From positions 1,739,740 to 1,803,739 of the forward strand of contig NZ_CP014222.1 in the NCBI RefSeq assembly GCF_000969645.2: 64,000 nt of DNA. Direction: 5' to 3'. This DNA comes from Janthinobacterium sp. B9-8. Lineage in GTDB: Bacteria > Pseudomonadota > Gammaproteobacteria > Burkholderiales > Chitinibacteraceae. Both the position numbers and the translations under genes were made by a program. The notes under the pieces were generated by a model that saw nothing but the letters and a program-made list of their open reading frames with translations, did not search any database and was not told the origin of the DNA. Below, in pieces: positions 54,248-62,573 of the stretch (its first letter is position 1; every line of letters begins with the position of its first letter).

Positions 54248-55243
54248 TCAACCGCCTGTTTGTGACATAAAGCGGATGATTTTTCCGGGTTGCTCTTTAA
54301 ATTCGTGGCGTTCTGGCTTTAGCTCGATGGCGGATTTGAGTGCGGCTAGGATTTCTTCATCGCTTGCGCCGCCTCGCAGCAGCGGTGCGAATTCAAACTT
54401 TTCTTCCTGGCCCAGGCACATATATAAAGTGCCATCCACGGCCAGCCGGACCCGATTACAGGTAGCACAGAAATGTTGTGAGATAGGCGTAATAAAGCCG
54501 ACCCGCCCGCTGCCGTCGCTCGTTTGCCAGTAACGCGCAGGCCCGCCGCCCAGCTCGGCCACTTCGGGAATCAGGCCAAACTCTGCAACCAGCTGCTCGC
54601 GCACGGGGTTTAAATCTAAATACTGCGCATTGCGGCCGGTGCTGCCCATGGGCATGGCTTCGATCAGGCGCAAAATAAAATCGTTCTCAAGGCAAAACGC
54701 CACCATGCGCTTGATTTCGTGCTCGTTCACACCGCGCATCGCCACCATATTGAGCTTAATCGGATCAAACCCCGCCGCCTTGCCCGCCATAATCCCCGCC
54801 ATAATGGCATCAAAACTATCGCGGCCAGTAATCGTATTAATACAGCCTTTATCCAGCGAATCGAGGCTGACATTGATGCGCTTCACGCCTGCGGCTTTGA
54901 GCGCTACGGCATGTTTGACCAGTTGCGTTGCGTTAGTAGAGAGCGATAAATCTTCCACCCCCGGCAGCGCCGATAATCTAGCCGCAAGCTCAGGTAAGTT
55001 ATGCCGCAACAAAGGCTCGCCCCCCGTAAGGCGCACGCGCGAAACCCCTGCTTGGGCAAAGATGCCGACCAAGCGCGTCATTTCATCAAAGCTCAACCAA
55101 TTTGCAGGCTCTTCATAGCCATTAAAGCCTTTAGGTAGGCAGTAATTACAGCGCAAATCACAGCGATCCGTTACCGATAAACGCAGGTAGCGTATGGCGC
55201 GGCCAAAGCGATCTTGTAAGGGAGCAATCGGTGAGGCAAACAT
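54248..55243 (-). CDS. moaA: GTP 3',8-cyclase (molybdenum cofactor synthesis)
   Basis: This radical-SAM enzyme makes 3',8-cyclo-GTP, the first step of molybdopterin synthesis. It has 331 residues. The SAM cluster motif is CDLRCNYCLP (three Cys), followed by LTGGEPLLR. The second [4Fe-4S] cluster Cys are in FCATCNRVRL and YMCLGQ. The C-terminus ends in GG, as is typical and needed for activation by MoaC-type partners. AAGGAAGCC is the ribosome-binding site. It probably supports NapA. Confidence 0.95.
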   Translation of the reverse strand: MFASPIAPLQDRFGRAIRYLRLSVTDRCDLRCNYCLPKGFNGYEEPANWLSFDEMTRLVGIFAQAGVSRVRLTGGEPLLRHNLPELAARLSALPGVEDLSLSTNATQLVKHAVALKAAGVKRINVSLDSLDKGCINTITGRDSFDAIMAGIMAGKAAGFDPIKLNMVAMRGVNEHEIKRMVAFCLENDFILRLIEAMPMGSTGRNAQYLDLNPVREQLVAEFGLIPEVAELGGGPARYWQTSDGSGRVGFITPISQHFCATCNRVRLAVDGTLYMCLGQEEKFEFAPLLRGGASDEEILAALKSAIELKPERHEFKEQPGKIIRFMSQTGG

Positions 55244-55658
55244 CAGGCTTCCTTAAATCGGAGGAGGGAGCAGCTTTCAATGAAGCTCATCATTAGTCGC
55301 ACTATATGGCGATATATGACAGCTCAACAACGTATATTCTGACAATCTGCAGCAGGGAATTTATTGCAGATGACTACGCAGGCACAAAAACGTGCCCCCA
55401 CCCTGCCCATGCATACCGCCCTTTAAGCATTCCCAAATCGTCACCTCCCACTATAACGCCAAGCCTGTGAATTAGCCTGTTGCATTTAGGACTACCTCTT
55501 CTGAGATAGGCCCAAATACCTGTCGGCAAAAAGCGCTACATCCCTATACTAGGGTCTGTTGGCGTTTCATTCACCATTGCGCTGAGCCGGAAAACTTGCC
55601 AAGCAAAAAAACCACCGATGTCTACGCTGCTTTTTCCAACTTGACTGACTACTGCCCC
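55244..55658. other. Divergent region moaA / ccmA
   Basis: This 415-bp space has no convincing gene. Upstream of moaA there are a hairpin GGCAC-GTTTTT-GTGCC (55388-55404 area), an ATCTGCA...TGCAGAT inverted repeat, and GTCATATATCGCCATATAG, which is weakly like a ModE site. I could not recognise a molybdenum-cofactor riboswitch. A longer ccmA frame from TTG 55596 is not supported. Confidence 0.4.
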
Positions 55659-56288
55659 ATGCTTTCTGTATCCAGACTTTCAGCAGAGCGCGCTGATCGC
55701 ACCCTTTTTACCGACCTATCCTTTGCCCTTCATGCGGGGCAATGCCTGCACCTGCGTGGCGCAAATGGCGCGGGCAAGACCACCTTGCTTAAAATGCTGG
55801 CGGGACTAAGCCTGGCGCAGGCTGGTGAGATTACTTGGCAGGGCAAGGCATTGGCGGCTTGGGGCGATGATTACTATGCCGCGCTGCATTATCTGGGCCA
55901 TAAAGAGGGCTTAAAAGATTTGCTTAGCCCGCGGGCTAATTTACGCCTTACGGCGGACATATCGGGGCAGATTTTAAGCGAAGCCGCCGCGCTCAAAACA
56001 CTCGCTCAAGTCGGGCTGATCCGCCAATGCGATCTAGCCGTTCGCTCACTATCGCAAGGCCAGAAGAAACGTGCTGCCTTGGCAAGATTACTCGCCATTA
56101 GCCGCCCTCTTTGGTTACTCGATGAGCCCTTTGTAGGCCTCGATCAAGCCGCACAGAATCAGCTGGGTGAGTGGATTGACCAGCACAATCGTGACGGCGG
56201 CATCGTTATTCTTACCTCGCATCAAGCCCTACCCCAAGCCATTCAAAACATCAGCGAGCTAGATTTAAGCCAAGGCAGCGCAGCATGA
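55659..56288 (+). CDS. ccmA: Haem exporter ATP-binding protein CcmA
   Basis: CcmA is the ABC ATPase of the CcmABCD complex, which releases holo-CcmE in system I cytochrome c maturation. From ATG 55659 (MLSVSRLSAERADRTLF) it has 209 residues, as usual. Walker A is GANGAGKTTLLK, the signature LSQGQKKRAALARLL and Walker B LWLLDEPFVGLD. A TTG start 21 codons upstream would add an atypical extension. The stop overlaps ccmB by 4 bp. Confidence 0.93.
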   Translation: MLSVSRLSAERADRTLFTDLSFALHAGQCLHLRGANGAGKTTLLKMLAGLSLAQAGEITWQGKALAAWGDDYYAALHYLGHKEGLKDLLSPRANLRLTADISGQILSEAAALKTLAQVGLIRQCDLAVRSLSQGQKKRAALARLLAISRPLWLLDEPFVGLDQAAQNQLGEWIDQHNRDGGIVILTSHQALPQAIQNISELDLSQGSAA

Positions 56289-56959
56289 GCAGCCCACGCT
56301 TTTTTGCCGCCATCGTTCGCCGTGATTTACTACTGGCCTGGCAGCAACGTGGCGATTTGCTGGTGGGCGTAGTGTTCTTTGTTTTAGTCGCTTGCCTGTT
56401 TCCACTCGCCATCGGCCCCGAGCCTAAGCTGCTGGCCCGCATCGGCCCCGGCGTGCTGTGGGTAGCGGTAATCCTCGCCAATCTGCTCGCCCTGCCACGG
56501 CTTTTTAATAACGATTGGCAAGATGGCAGCCTGGAACAACTATTACTCTCCCCTGCCCCCGCCAGTGTGATGGTGGCAGGCAAGCTGACCGCTCATTGGC
56601 TAACGACCGGCATCCCGCTCACCTTAGTTGCGCCACTTTTAGGCATTCAATACGGGCTAGAAAGCGACACCCTGCTCATGCTGATGGGCAGCTTACTTCT
56701 CGGCACGCCTACACTGAGCGCATTAGGCAGCATAGGTGCGGCGCTCACCCTAGGTGTGCGTCAGGGAGAAATGTTATTGGCTCTTTTAGTATTACCGCTC
56801 TACGCACCCGTTTTAATTTTTGGCAGCGGCGCAGTGGCCGCGGTGGCTGGCGGCTTATCCGGCATGGCCGAATTATCATTACTTGCCGCCATCCTCTGCG
56901 GAACGCTGTTTTTAGCGCCCTGGCTGGCTGCGATGGCGGTGAGATTAGCGATTGAATGA
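56285..56959 (+). CDS. ccmB: Haem exporter membrane protein CcmB
   Basis: CcmB is the six-helix membrane subunit that partners CcmA. The 224-residue protein has the typical start (FFAAIVRRDLLLAWQQRGDL) and the conserved LFNNDWQDGSLEQLLLSP element. It overlaps ccmA by ATGA. A palindromic repeat separates it from ccmC. Confidence 0.95.
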   Translation: MSSPRFFAAIVRRDLLLAWQQRGDLLVGVVFFVLVACLFPLAIGPEPKLLARIGPGVLWVAVILANLLALPRLFNNDWQDGSLEQLLLSPAPASVMVAGKLTAHWLTTGIPLTLVAPLLGIQYGLESDTLLMLMGSLLLGTPTLSALGSIGAALTLGVRQGEMLLALLVLPLYAPVLIFGSGAVAAVAGGLSGMAELSLLAAILCGTLFLAPWLAAMAVRLAIE

Positions 56960-56998
56960 TTTTATTCCGAAAAAAATAGAGTAAAAAACCGATGTTTT

Positions 56999-57059
56999 GT
57001 AGGGCGAGTGCAACCCGCCAATATTAAATATATAAACCGGCGGGTTGCACCCGCCCTAC
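56999..57059. repeat. Palindromic repeat, GTAGGGCGGGTG family, in ccmB-ccmC gap
   Basis: Arms GTAGGGCGAGTGCAACCCGCC and GGCGGGTTGCACCCGCCCTAC-type sequence flank a 19-base A/T-rich loop. The first in-frame start codon for ccmC (57008) lies inside this element, so it is not the real start. Confidence 0.85.
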
Positions 57060-57094
57060 ACATGGCTGTCACACAAGAAATATTCAGGGAAACA

Positions 57095-57862
57095 ATGAAA
57101 CCAAGCCATAACGGCCCGCGCTGGCTGAATCTATTTTCCTTTGCCTCCCCCATGCAGTTTTACCCGCTGGCAGGAAGGCTGATCCCGCTATTTATGGTTG
57201 CAGCCCTTCTATTCTGTGCTGTGGGGCTGTGGCTGGGTTTTGCCATTGCACCTAGCGACGCTCAGCAGGGTGAAGGCTATCGGATTATTTTTTTGCATGT
57301 GCCCACCAGCTGGATGGCGATGTTTATTTATATCGTCATGGCATTCTGGTCGGTGATGCATCTGGTTCTGCGCACCCGCTTATCAGCGATGATGGCGCAA
57401 GCCTTGGCCCCTACAGGAGCCTTAATGGCGTTTTTATCGCTCTTAACAGGCGCACTGTGGGGCAAGCCGATGTGGGGCACTTGGTGGGTGTGGGACGCAC
57501 GGCTTACCTCGATGCTGCTGCTGTTTTTTCTGTATTTAGGTTTTATCGCCCTCACCCGCAGCATTGATGAGCCCGACCGGAGCGATAAGGCCGGATCAGT
57601 ACTGGCCATCGTCGGGGTGTTTAATGTGCCGGTGATTTATTTCTCAGTGAAATGGTGGAACACCCTGCACCAAGGCGCGTCGATCTCGATGGAGAACGGC
57701 AGCAGCATGGCCAGCACGATGTTGATTGCCATGCTGCTGATGTCGCTGGCGGCGTGGATGTACAGCATCGCCACTTGCCTATCCCGCGTTCGCACACTGA
57801 TTTTGCAAAGAGAAAGCCGCACTCGCTGGGTTAAAGAGCGCATCGCACAGGAAGAAAAATAA
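57095..57862 (+). CDS. ccmC: Haem-handling protein CcmC
   Basis: CcmC loads haem onto CcmE. The 255-residue membrane protein has six helices and the tryptophan-rich WWD motif WGTWWVWDARLTS, flanked by periplasmic His in IIFLHVPTSWMAMF and NTLHQGASI. ATG 57095 is preceded by CAGGGAAACA. Its stop shares bases with the ccmD start (TAATG). Confidence 0.95.
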   Translation: MKPSHNGPRWLNLFSFASPMQFYPLAGRLIPLFMVAALLFCAVGLWLGFAIAPSDAQQGEGYRIIFLHVPTSWMAMFIYIVMAFWSVMHLVLRTRLSAMMAQALAPTGALMAFLSLLTGALWGKPMWGTWWVWDARLTSMLLLFFLYLGFIALTRSIDEPDRSDKAGSVLAIVGVFNVPVIYFSVKWWNTLHQGASISMENGSSMASTMLIAMLLMSLAAWMYSIATCLSRVRTLILQRESRTRWVKERIAQEEK

Positions 57863-58080
57863 TGTTCTCAACCCTCTACTGGGCCAACTTCAGCGATTTT
57901 ATCCATATGGGCGGGTACGGCCTTTACGTGTGGGGCTCTTTCATCGCCTGTGTTTTTGGGCTAGGTATGGAATGGCTATTGATCAGGCAGCAACGTAAAC
58001 AAGTGATTCAGCACTTACGGCGAATGGCTTTGGCTGAAGAAATTGAGGATGAGGTATATGAGCATTCATCGCATTTTTAG
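57862..58080 (+). CDS. ccmD: Haem exporter accessory protein CcmD
   Basis: CcmD is the small one-helix protein of the CcmABCD complex. It has 72 residues: FSDFIHMGGYGLYVWGSFIA leads into the membrane helix, followed by a basic cytoplasmic stretch (LLIRQQRKQVIQHLRRM), the family layout. It overlaps the ccmC stop by one base. The usual close junction to ccmE is lost here. Confidence 0.92.
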   Translation: MFSTLYWANFSDFIHMGGYGLYVWGSFIACVFGLGMEWLLIRQQRKQVIQHLRRMALAEEIEDEVYEHSSHF

Positions 58081-58468
58081 CAAAGATGCTGGCAGACCCA
58101 AACAACATCTAAATGATCTTTTTAGTGCCTTCGGCACATTGATTTTGGTGCGGGCGTCCCGCTGGACCTTCCTTTCTTGCGTGGCCAAGAAACGAAGCCA
58201 AAGAAGGCCACCCCAGCCAGCACGAAGGCCCCTCACTGCGGATAATCGGCTCGGCGAAAAAGGCTGCTCGCTCGCTGCCTCGCTACCCCTTTTCCGAAAC
58301 CCCGATCCGCTTATTCCTCGCTTCGGCGTGCTTCAAGGGGATTTTCAAGCCCCATGCAGAGAGCGTAGTCCTTATGTTCTCTCATTATTTGCTACAGCAA
58401 ACGAAAACTCGAAAACAACGATAGCGTACACAGGGCAACACCTGTAAAGAATCATCAAGGAGAAAGCC
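58081..58468. other. 388-bp non-coding insertion between ccmD and ccmE
   Basis: These genes normally abut or overlap. A frame crosses this region, but its product (VRASRWTFLSCVAKKRSQRR and on) is basic and low in complexity and does not resemble a protein. The DNA looks like a dispersed non-coding element: CTTTCTTGCGTGGCCAAGAAACG has a CTTTCTT / AAGAAACG self-complementary core. AAGGAGAAAGCC before 58469 is the ccmE ribosome-binding site. Confidence 0.5.
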
Positions 58469-58912
58469 ATGACACCCAGACGTAAACGTATATTTTGGAT
58501 TGTGGGTGCTTTAATCACGCTGGCTTTAGTCACTTTTTTTGTTGTGAATGCTTTTCGGCAAAACCTGGTGTTTTTTTACTCACCAACACAAATCATCAAT
58601 GGCGAAGCGCCGCATGGCAGGGCTTTCAGGCTGGGCGGGATGGTGGTGGATAAAAGCCTGATCCGCGCAAGCGATGGCATCAGCATTCGCTTTATTGTGA
58701 CCGACACCGATAAAAATATCCCGGTGCAATTTCGCGGATTGCTGCCGGATTTATTTAAAGAAGGCAAAGGCGTAGTGGCCGAAGGGAGCTGGGAAAACGG
58801 CATCTTCACCGCCACCGAAGTGCTCGCCAAACACGACGAAAACTACATGCCCCCCGAAGCACAGGATGCGGTAAACAAAGCGCATCAGAAAGCGGTGGAT
58901 AAAAAGATATAA
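58469..58912 (+). CDS. ccmE: Haem chaperone CcmE
   Basis: CcmE carries haem covalently in the periplasm and passes it to CcmF. The 147-residue protein has one N-terminal membrane anchor (about residues 8-27), an OB-fold, and the haem-binding H122 in [12 protein letters not shown], with Y126 as the axial ligand. It follows a strong ribosome-binding site and the preceding non-coding insertion. Confidence 0.96.
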   Translation: MTPRRKRIFWIVGALITLALVTFFVVNAFRQNLVFFYSPTQIINGEAPHGRAFRLGGMVVDKSLIRASDGISIRFIVTDTDKNIPVQFRGLLPDLFKEGKGVVAEGSWENGIFTATEVLAKHDENYMPPEAQDAVNKAHQKAVDKKI

Positions 58913-59224
58913 AAGGTCTGTAGACACAGAGCCAAGGGAAGAGCACAGAGCACATGGAGAAAACCAAAACATAGAGGGTGTGCACAATTCATGCCCACGT
59001 GCCCGCCCTCTGCTCTCTTTTTCGATGCGTTTAAGCCATACAACGCCCATATTAACGGAGCTAAATCTTGAACCACAGAGAGCACAGAGGACACAGAGTT
59101 CCGCAGAGAAAACCTGATGCTTTTTGGTTTTCTCTGTGGCGCTCTGTGCTCTCGTTTTACTCTGTGGTTCAAGATTTAACACCGCATCAAACCAAGCTGA
59201 AGCCTTTTAACCACAGGAAAAACA
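58913..59224. other. Repeat-filled gap between ccmE and ccmF
   Basis: This 312-bp gap has no gene. It starts with a half element (58913-58970, AAGGTCTGTAGACACAGAG, as in the ccmH insertion) and contains a complete CACAGAG element (59060-59180). The ccmF ribosome-binding site (AGGA) lies after the repeat. Confidence 0.7.
59060..59180. repeat. CACAGAG-type inverted repeat, complete copy
   Basis: The left arm is GCTAAATCTTGAACCACAGA-G with further CACAGAG steps; the right arm is CTCTGTGGTTCAAGATTTAA-C. The interior has imperfect complementarity, so the whole 121 bp can fold into one long hairpin. It has no ORF and resembles a MITE-like element. Confidence 0.75.
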
Positions 59225-61201
59225 ATGATTGGTGAACTCGGTACTTTTACGCTGATTCTGGCGCTACTGGTGGCGCTGGTGCAGGGCACACTGGGGATTT
59301 GGGGCGGGGTAAAGCAGTGGCTGCCCGCCATGCGCATCGCTAGGCCAGCGGCGCTGTTGCAATTAGCACTCACCGCCACAGCCTTTGCGCTGCTGGCCAC
59401 AGCTTTTTTGCAAGACGATTTTTCGATCCGCTATGTGGCAAGGCAATCTAATAGCCTGCTGCCAGTCTGGTTTAAATTTGCCGCTGTTTGGGGCGGGCAC
59501 GAAGGCTCGCTGCTGCTGTGGGTATTGATGCTATCTGGCTGGGGCGCGGCGGTGGCGGTGTTTGCACGCAACTTGCCCCTTGCTGTGCAGTCTTTAGTGA
59601 GCGGCGTGTTGGCTTGGGTAGGCAGTGGCTTATATCTGTTTATTTTACTGACCTCCAGCCCATTCATCCGCCAGCTTCCCGCCCCCAGCAATGGCGCAGA
59701 TTTAAACCCGCTACTGCAAGACTTGGGGCTCATCTTTCATCCGCCACTACTTTATATGGGTTACGTGGGCTTTTCGGTCGCCTTCGCCTTTGCCGTGGCC
59801 GCGCTAATTTCTGGTCGGCTGGATGCCAGCTGGGCGCGCTGGAGCCGCCCTTGGACTGCCGCCGCGTGGGTATCGCTCACACTGGGCATTATGCTGGGCA
59901 GCGCATGGGCTTATTACGAATTGGGTTGGGGTGGCTGGTGGTTTTGGGATCCGGTAGAAAACGCCTCCTTTATGCCTTGGCTGGCCGGAACGGCGCTGAT
60001 TCACTCGCTGGCGGTGGCCGAAAAACGTAATGCATTTAAACACTGGACGGTACTGCTGGCGATAGGCACCTTTTCGCTCTCGCTATTAGGTACGTTTTTA
60101 GTGCGATCTGGCGTGCTGACTTCGGTACACGCCTTTGCCACCGATCCGGCTCGCGGCTTATTTATTTTAATTTTTCTCTGCGTGGTGATCGGTGCATCGC
60201 TGGCGCTTTATGCCTGGCGCGCACCATTACTGGAAGGCGGCGGCGCGTTTAACTGGTGCTCGCGCGAAGCGCTGCTGCTCGCCAATAATGTAATTTTAGT
60301 CGTTGCCTGTGCCACGGTCTTTCTTGGCACGCTCTACCCGCTACTGATCGACGCACTCGGCCAAGGCAAGCTCTCTGTCGGCCCGCCCTATTTCAACAGC
60401 GTGTTTATCCCACTGATGATGCCCGCCATGCTGCTGATGGGTTTAAGCGGCAGCGTGCGCTGGAAAAACCAAGATGGCCACGGCCTATGGCTGGCTTATT
60501 ACGGCCCTATGATTCTGGCGATTGTGGGCGGAATCTTGCTACCTCTCTGTTGGGGACAATGGAAATGGGGAGTAGCCGTCGCACTCGCCGTGGCACTTTG
60601 GGTGGCGATTACCTCAGTGCGAGACTGGAGCCGCCGCTTAATCGGCAACCGCCGCAATGGCAACACATGGTGGCAAGCGCTATGCAATGTGCCCGCAGCT
60701 TTTTCAGGCATGCATATCGCCCACTTTGGCATTGCCGTGTTTGTAGCGGGGGTCACCGTGGTATCGAGCTACGAGCACGAAGACGATTTACGCATGGCAT
60801 TTGGCGACACGCACAATATTGCGGGCTACACCCTCAGCTTTGACTCTGTGAAATCAACTCGCGCCAGCAATTACGCTGCGCTCACAGGGCAACTTACGCT
60901 CAGCCAAAACGGCAAGGCCATCAGCGTAATGCAGCCCGAAAAGCGCCAGTATTTCTCCAGCCAAATGCCAATGACCGAAGCGGCGATTCACCATACGGCG
61001 ATCAAAGATATCTATGTATCCCTCGGCGAGCCGCTAGGCGACAACCCATTCACCGGCGACTGGCTGGTGCGTATCCATTACAAACCACTGGTGGGCTGGA
61101 TCTGGTACGGCTGCTTATTAATGGCCCTAGGCGGAGCCATCGCCCTATCCGACCGCCGCTACCGCCAGCAGCGCTTAGCCAAAAAGTGCACAGGTGAGTA
61201 A
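59225..61201 (+). CDS. ccmF: Cytochrome c haem lyase subunit CcmF
   Basis: CcmF takes haem from CcmE and attaches it to apocytochrome c. The 658-residue membrane protein has about 14-15 helices and the WWD motif GWGGWWFWDPVENASFMPWL, plus conserved flanking segments HPPLLYMGYVGFSVAF and GTFLVRSGVLTSVHAFA. The C-terminal periplasmic loop (AFGDTHNIAGYTLSF ... ALTGQLTLSQ) is present. The start follows ACAGGAAAAACA. Confidence 0.96.
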   Translation: MIGELGTFTLILALLVALVQGTLGIWGGVKQWLPAMRIARPAALLQLALTATAFALLATAFLQDDFSIRYVARQSNSLLPVWFKFAAVWGGHEGSLLLWVLMLSGWGAAVAVFARNLPLAVQSLVSGVLAWVGSGLYLFILLTSSPFIRQLPAPSNGADLNPLLQDLGLIFHPPLLYMGYVGFSVAFAFAVAALISGRLDASWARWSRPWTAAAWVSLTLGIMLGSAWAYYELGWGGWWFWDPVENASFMPWLAGTALIHSLAVAEKRNAFKHWTVLLAIGTFSLSLLGTFLVRSGVLTSVHAFATDPARGLFILIFLCVVIGASLALYAWRAPLLEGGGAFNWCSREALLLANNVILVVACATVFLGTLYPLLIDALGQGKLSVGPPYFNSVFIPLMMPAMLLMGLSGSVRWKNQDGHGLWLAYYGPMILAIVGGILLPLCWGQWKWGVAVALAVALWVAITSVRDWSRRLIGNRRNGNTWWQALCNVPAAFSGMHIAHFGIAVFVAGVTVVSSYEHEDDLRMAFGDTHNIAGYTLSFDSVKSTRASNYAALTGQLTLSQNGKAISVMQPEKRQYFSSQMPMTEAAIHHTAIKDIYVSLGEPLGDNPFTGDWLVRIHYKPLVGWIWYGCLLMALGGAIALSDRRYRQQRLAKKCTGE

Positions 61202-61253
61202 ACCCTGAAATCTGTAAACACAACAATTGCAAGCATTCAGTCATGCACGCGAA

Positions 61254-61382
61254 GCTAAATCTTGAACCACAGAGACCACAGAGAGCACAGAGAGCACAGA
61301 GTTCCACAGAGGAAATAACAGGTTTGATGTTTTTCTCTGTGGCCTCTGTGTCCTCATTTTTCTCTGTGGTTCAAGGTTTAGC
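61254..61382. repeat. CACAGAG-type inverted repeat between ccmF and ccmG
   Basis: GCTAAATCTTGAACCACAGA at the left and TCTGTGGTTCAAGGTTTAGC at the right form terminal arms over 129 bp, with CACAGAG steps in between. It is closely related to 59060-59180. Confidence 0.8.
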
Positions 61383-61425
61383 TCTCTATCAAAGCAAGCT
61401 ATTTTTCGCAGCTTAGGAAGTTTTA

Positions 61426-61944
61426 ATGAAACGCTTTGCTCCTTTAATTATTTTTGCGGCACTTGCGCTGTTGCTGGCGGCGGGGTTAACGCTTAATCCG
61501 CGTGAAATTCCTTCCGTGCTAATCGGCAAGGCTGCGCCGCAATTTAAGCTGGATCGCTTAGATGCCACAGGGCAGTTTTCGCCTGCCAGCCTCAGGGGCC
61601 AAGCATGGCTGCTCAATGTGTGGGCCTCATGGTGCAGCGCCTGCATACAGGAGCATCCGGTGCTCAACAGCATTGCCTCAGAGCACAAAGTCACCATCGT
61701 TGGCTTGGCTTATAAAGATTTAGATAAAGACGCCAAACAATGGCTACAAAGCCGTGGCAATCCTTACAACGTAGTCGTGGCGGATAGGGATGGCAGAGTG
61801 GGTATTGATTACGGCGTATACGGCGTACCAGAGACTTTTGTGATCGATAAAAACGGCAATATTGCTTACAAACACATCGGTGCCGTCACCCCCGACATCT
61901 TTAAAAACACCCTGCTGCCTGAGCTGCAAAAGGCACGGCTATGA
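61426..61944 (+). CDS. ccmG: Thiol:disulfide oxidoreductase CcmG (DsbE)
   Basis: CcmG is a membrane-tethered periplasmic thioredoxin that reduces the haem-binding cysteines of apocytochromes. The 172-residue protein has an N-terminal anchor (about residues 5-23) and the active site WASWCSAC (C70, C73). The family's GVYGVPETFVIDKNG with cis-Pro is present. The stop overlaps the ccmH start (ATGA). Confidence 0.95.
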   Translation: MKRFAPLIIFAALALLLAAGLTLNPREIPSVLIGKAAPQFKLDRLDATGQFSPASLRGQAWLLNVWASWCSACIQEHPVLNSIASEHKVTIVGLAYKDLDKDAKQWLQSRGNPYNVVVADRDGRVGIDYGVYGVPETFVIDKNGNIAYKHIGAVTPDIFKNTLLPELQKARL

Positions 61945-62573
61945 GAAATATCTTTTCAAAAGTTGAGGTTAAAAAGATCTGTAGACACAAAGATCTGGAA
62001 GAACACAGAGCACACAGAGAAAATCAAGTTACCTCAAAGAAAGGGAAGTCTTTCTCTGTGTTCTCCGTGTTCTCTTTTAGCTCTGTGTCTACAGACCTTA
62101 GGGTCTTAGTAAAACGTACCGTACTCCTACTCCTCATCCTGCCTGCGCTCAGCTTTGGCAAGGTAGCTGCGCCTACCGCCAGCGATGTAGCCGCGAATGC
62201 GCGTTTGGTCGAGCTATCAGCCGAGCTGCGCTGCCTAGTTTGCCAGAATGAAAGCCTAGCCAGTTCGCGTGCGCCGCTGGCCGAAGATTTACGCCGCGAA
62301 GTACGGGAACGCATTGCCGCTGGCGACAGCAATCCGCAAATCATCAGCCACCTCACCGATCGCTACGGTGACTTTGTCACTTACCGCCCGCCATTCAAAG
62401 CCAGAACGTTGCTTTTATGGCTCTTGCCACCCCTGCTGCTTTTAATTGGTTTGTTTCTGTTGCTGCGGCAAATCCGCCGCCGCAAACCTACCCCCAGCGA
62501 AGCTGATCCGGCCCAACTAGCGGCTTTGCGAGCAGAGTTTGATGGCACCAACAATGGCAAGGACACGCAATGA
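61941..62573 (+). CDS. ccmH: Cytochrome c maturation protein CcmH with in-frame repeat insertion
   Basis: CcmH is a periplasmic thiol protein that presents apocytochrome c. The frame has 210 residues. The active-site motif LRCLVCQN (C98, C101) and the C-terminal membrane helix (LLLWLLPPLLLLIGLFLLL) are intact. Between residues 12 and 53 the protein is encoded by a 126-bp inverted-repeat element, giving KICRHKDLEEHRAHRENQ...FSVFSVFSFSS. The signal peptide VKRTVLLLLILPALSFG begins only after it. Without the insertion the protein would be of normal length. Translation presumably starts at the ATG coupled to ccmG, unless a non-ATG start after the repeat is used. Confidence 0.9.
   Translation: MRNIFSKVEVKKICRHKDLEEHRAHRENQVTSKKGKSFSVFSVFSFSSVSTDLRVLVKRTVLLLLILPALSFGKVAAPTASDVAANARLVELSAELRCLVCQNESLASSRAPLAEDLRREVRERIAAGDSNPQIISHLTDRYGDFVTYRPPFKARTLLLWLLPPLLLLIGLFLLLRQIRRRKPTPSEADPAQLAALRAEFDGTNNGKDTQ
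61974..62099. repeat. 126-bp inverted-repeat element inside ccmH
   Basis: Terminal arms AAGATCTGTAGACACAAAG and CTCTGTGTCTACAGACCTT bound 126 bp with internal CACAGAG / CTCTGTG steps. The length is a multiple of three, so the reading frame continues across it. Half of a similar element lies at 58913-58970. Confidence 0.8.

Noticed and set aside
55244..55500. Molybdenum-cofactor riboswitch upstream of moaA
   Set aside because: The leader has hairpins, but I could not find the conserved Moco RNA core; a covariance search would be needed.
58043..58447. 134-codon frame between ccmD and ccmE
   Set aside because: It starts inside ccmD without a ribosome-binding site and its product has low-complexity, non-protein character. 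I treat it as non-coding insertion.
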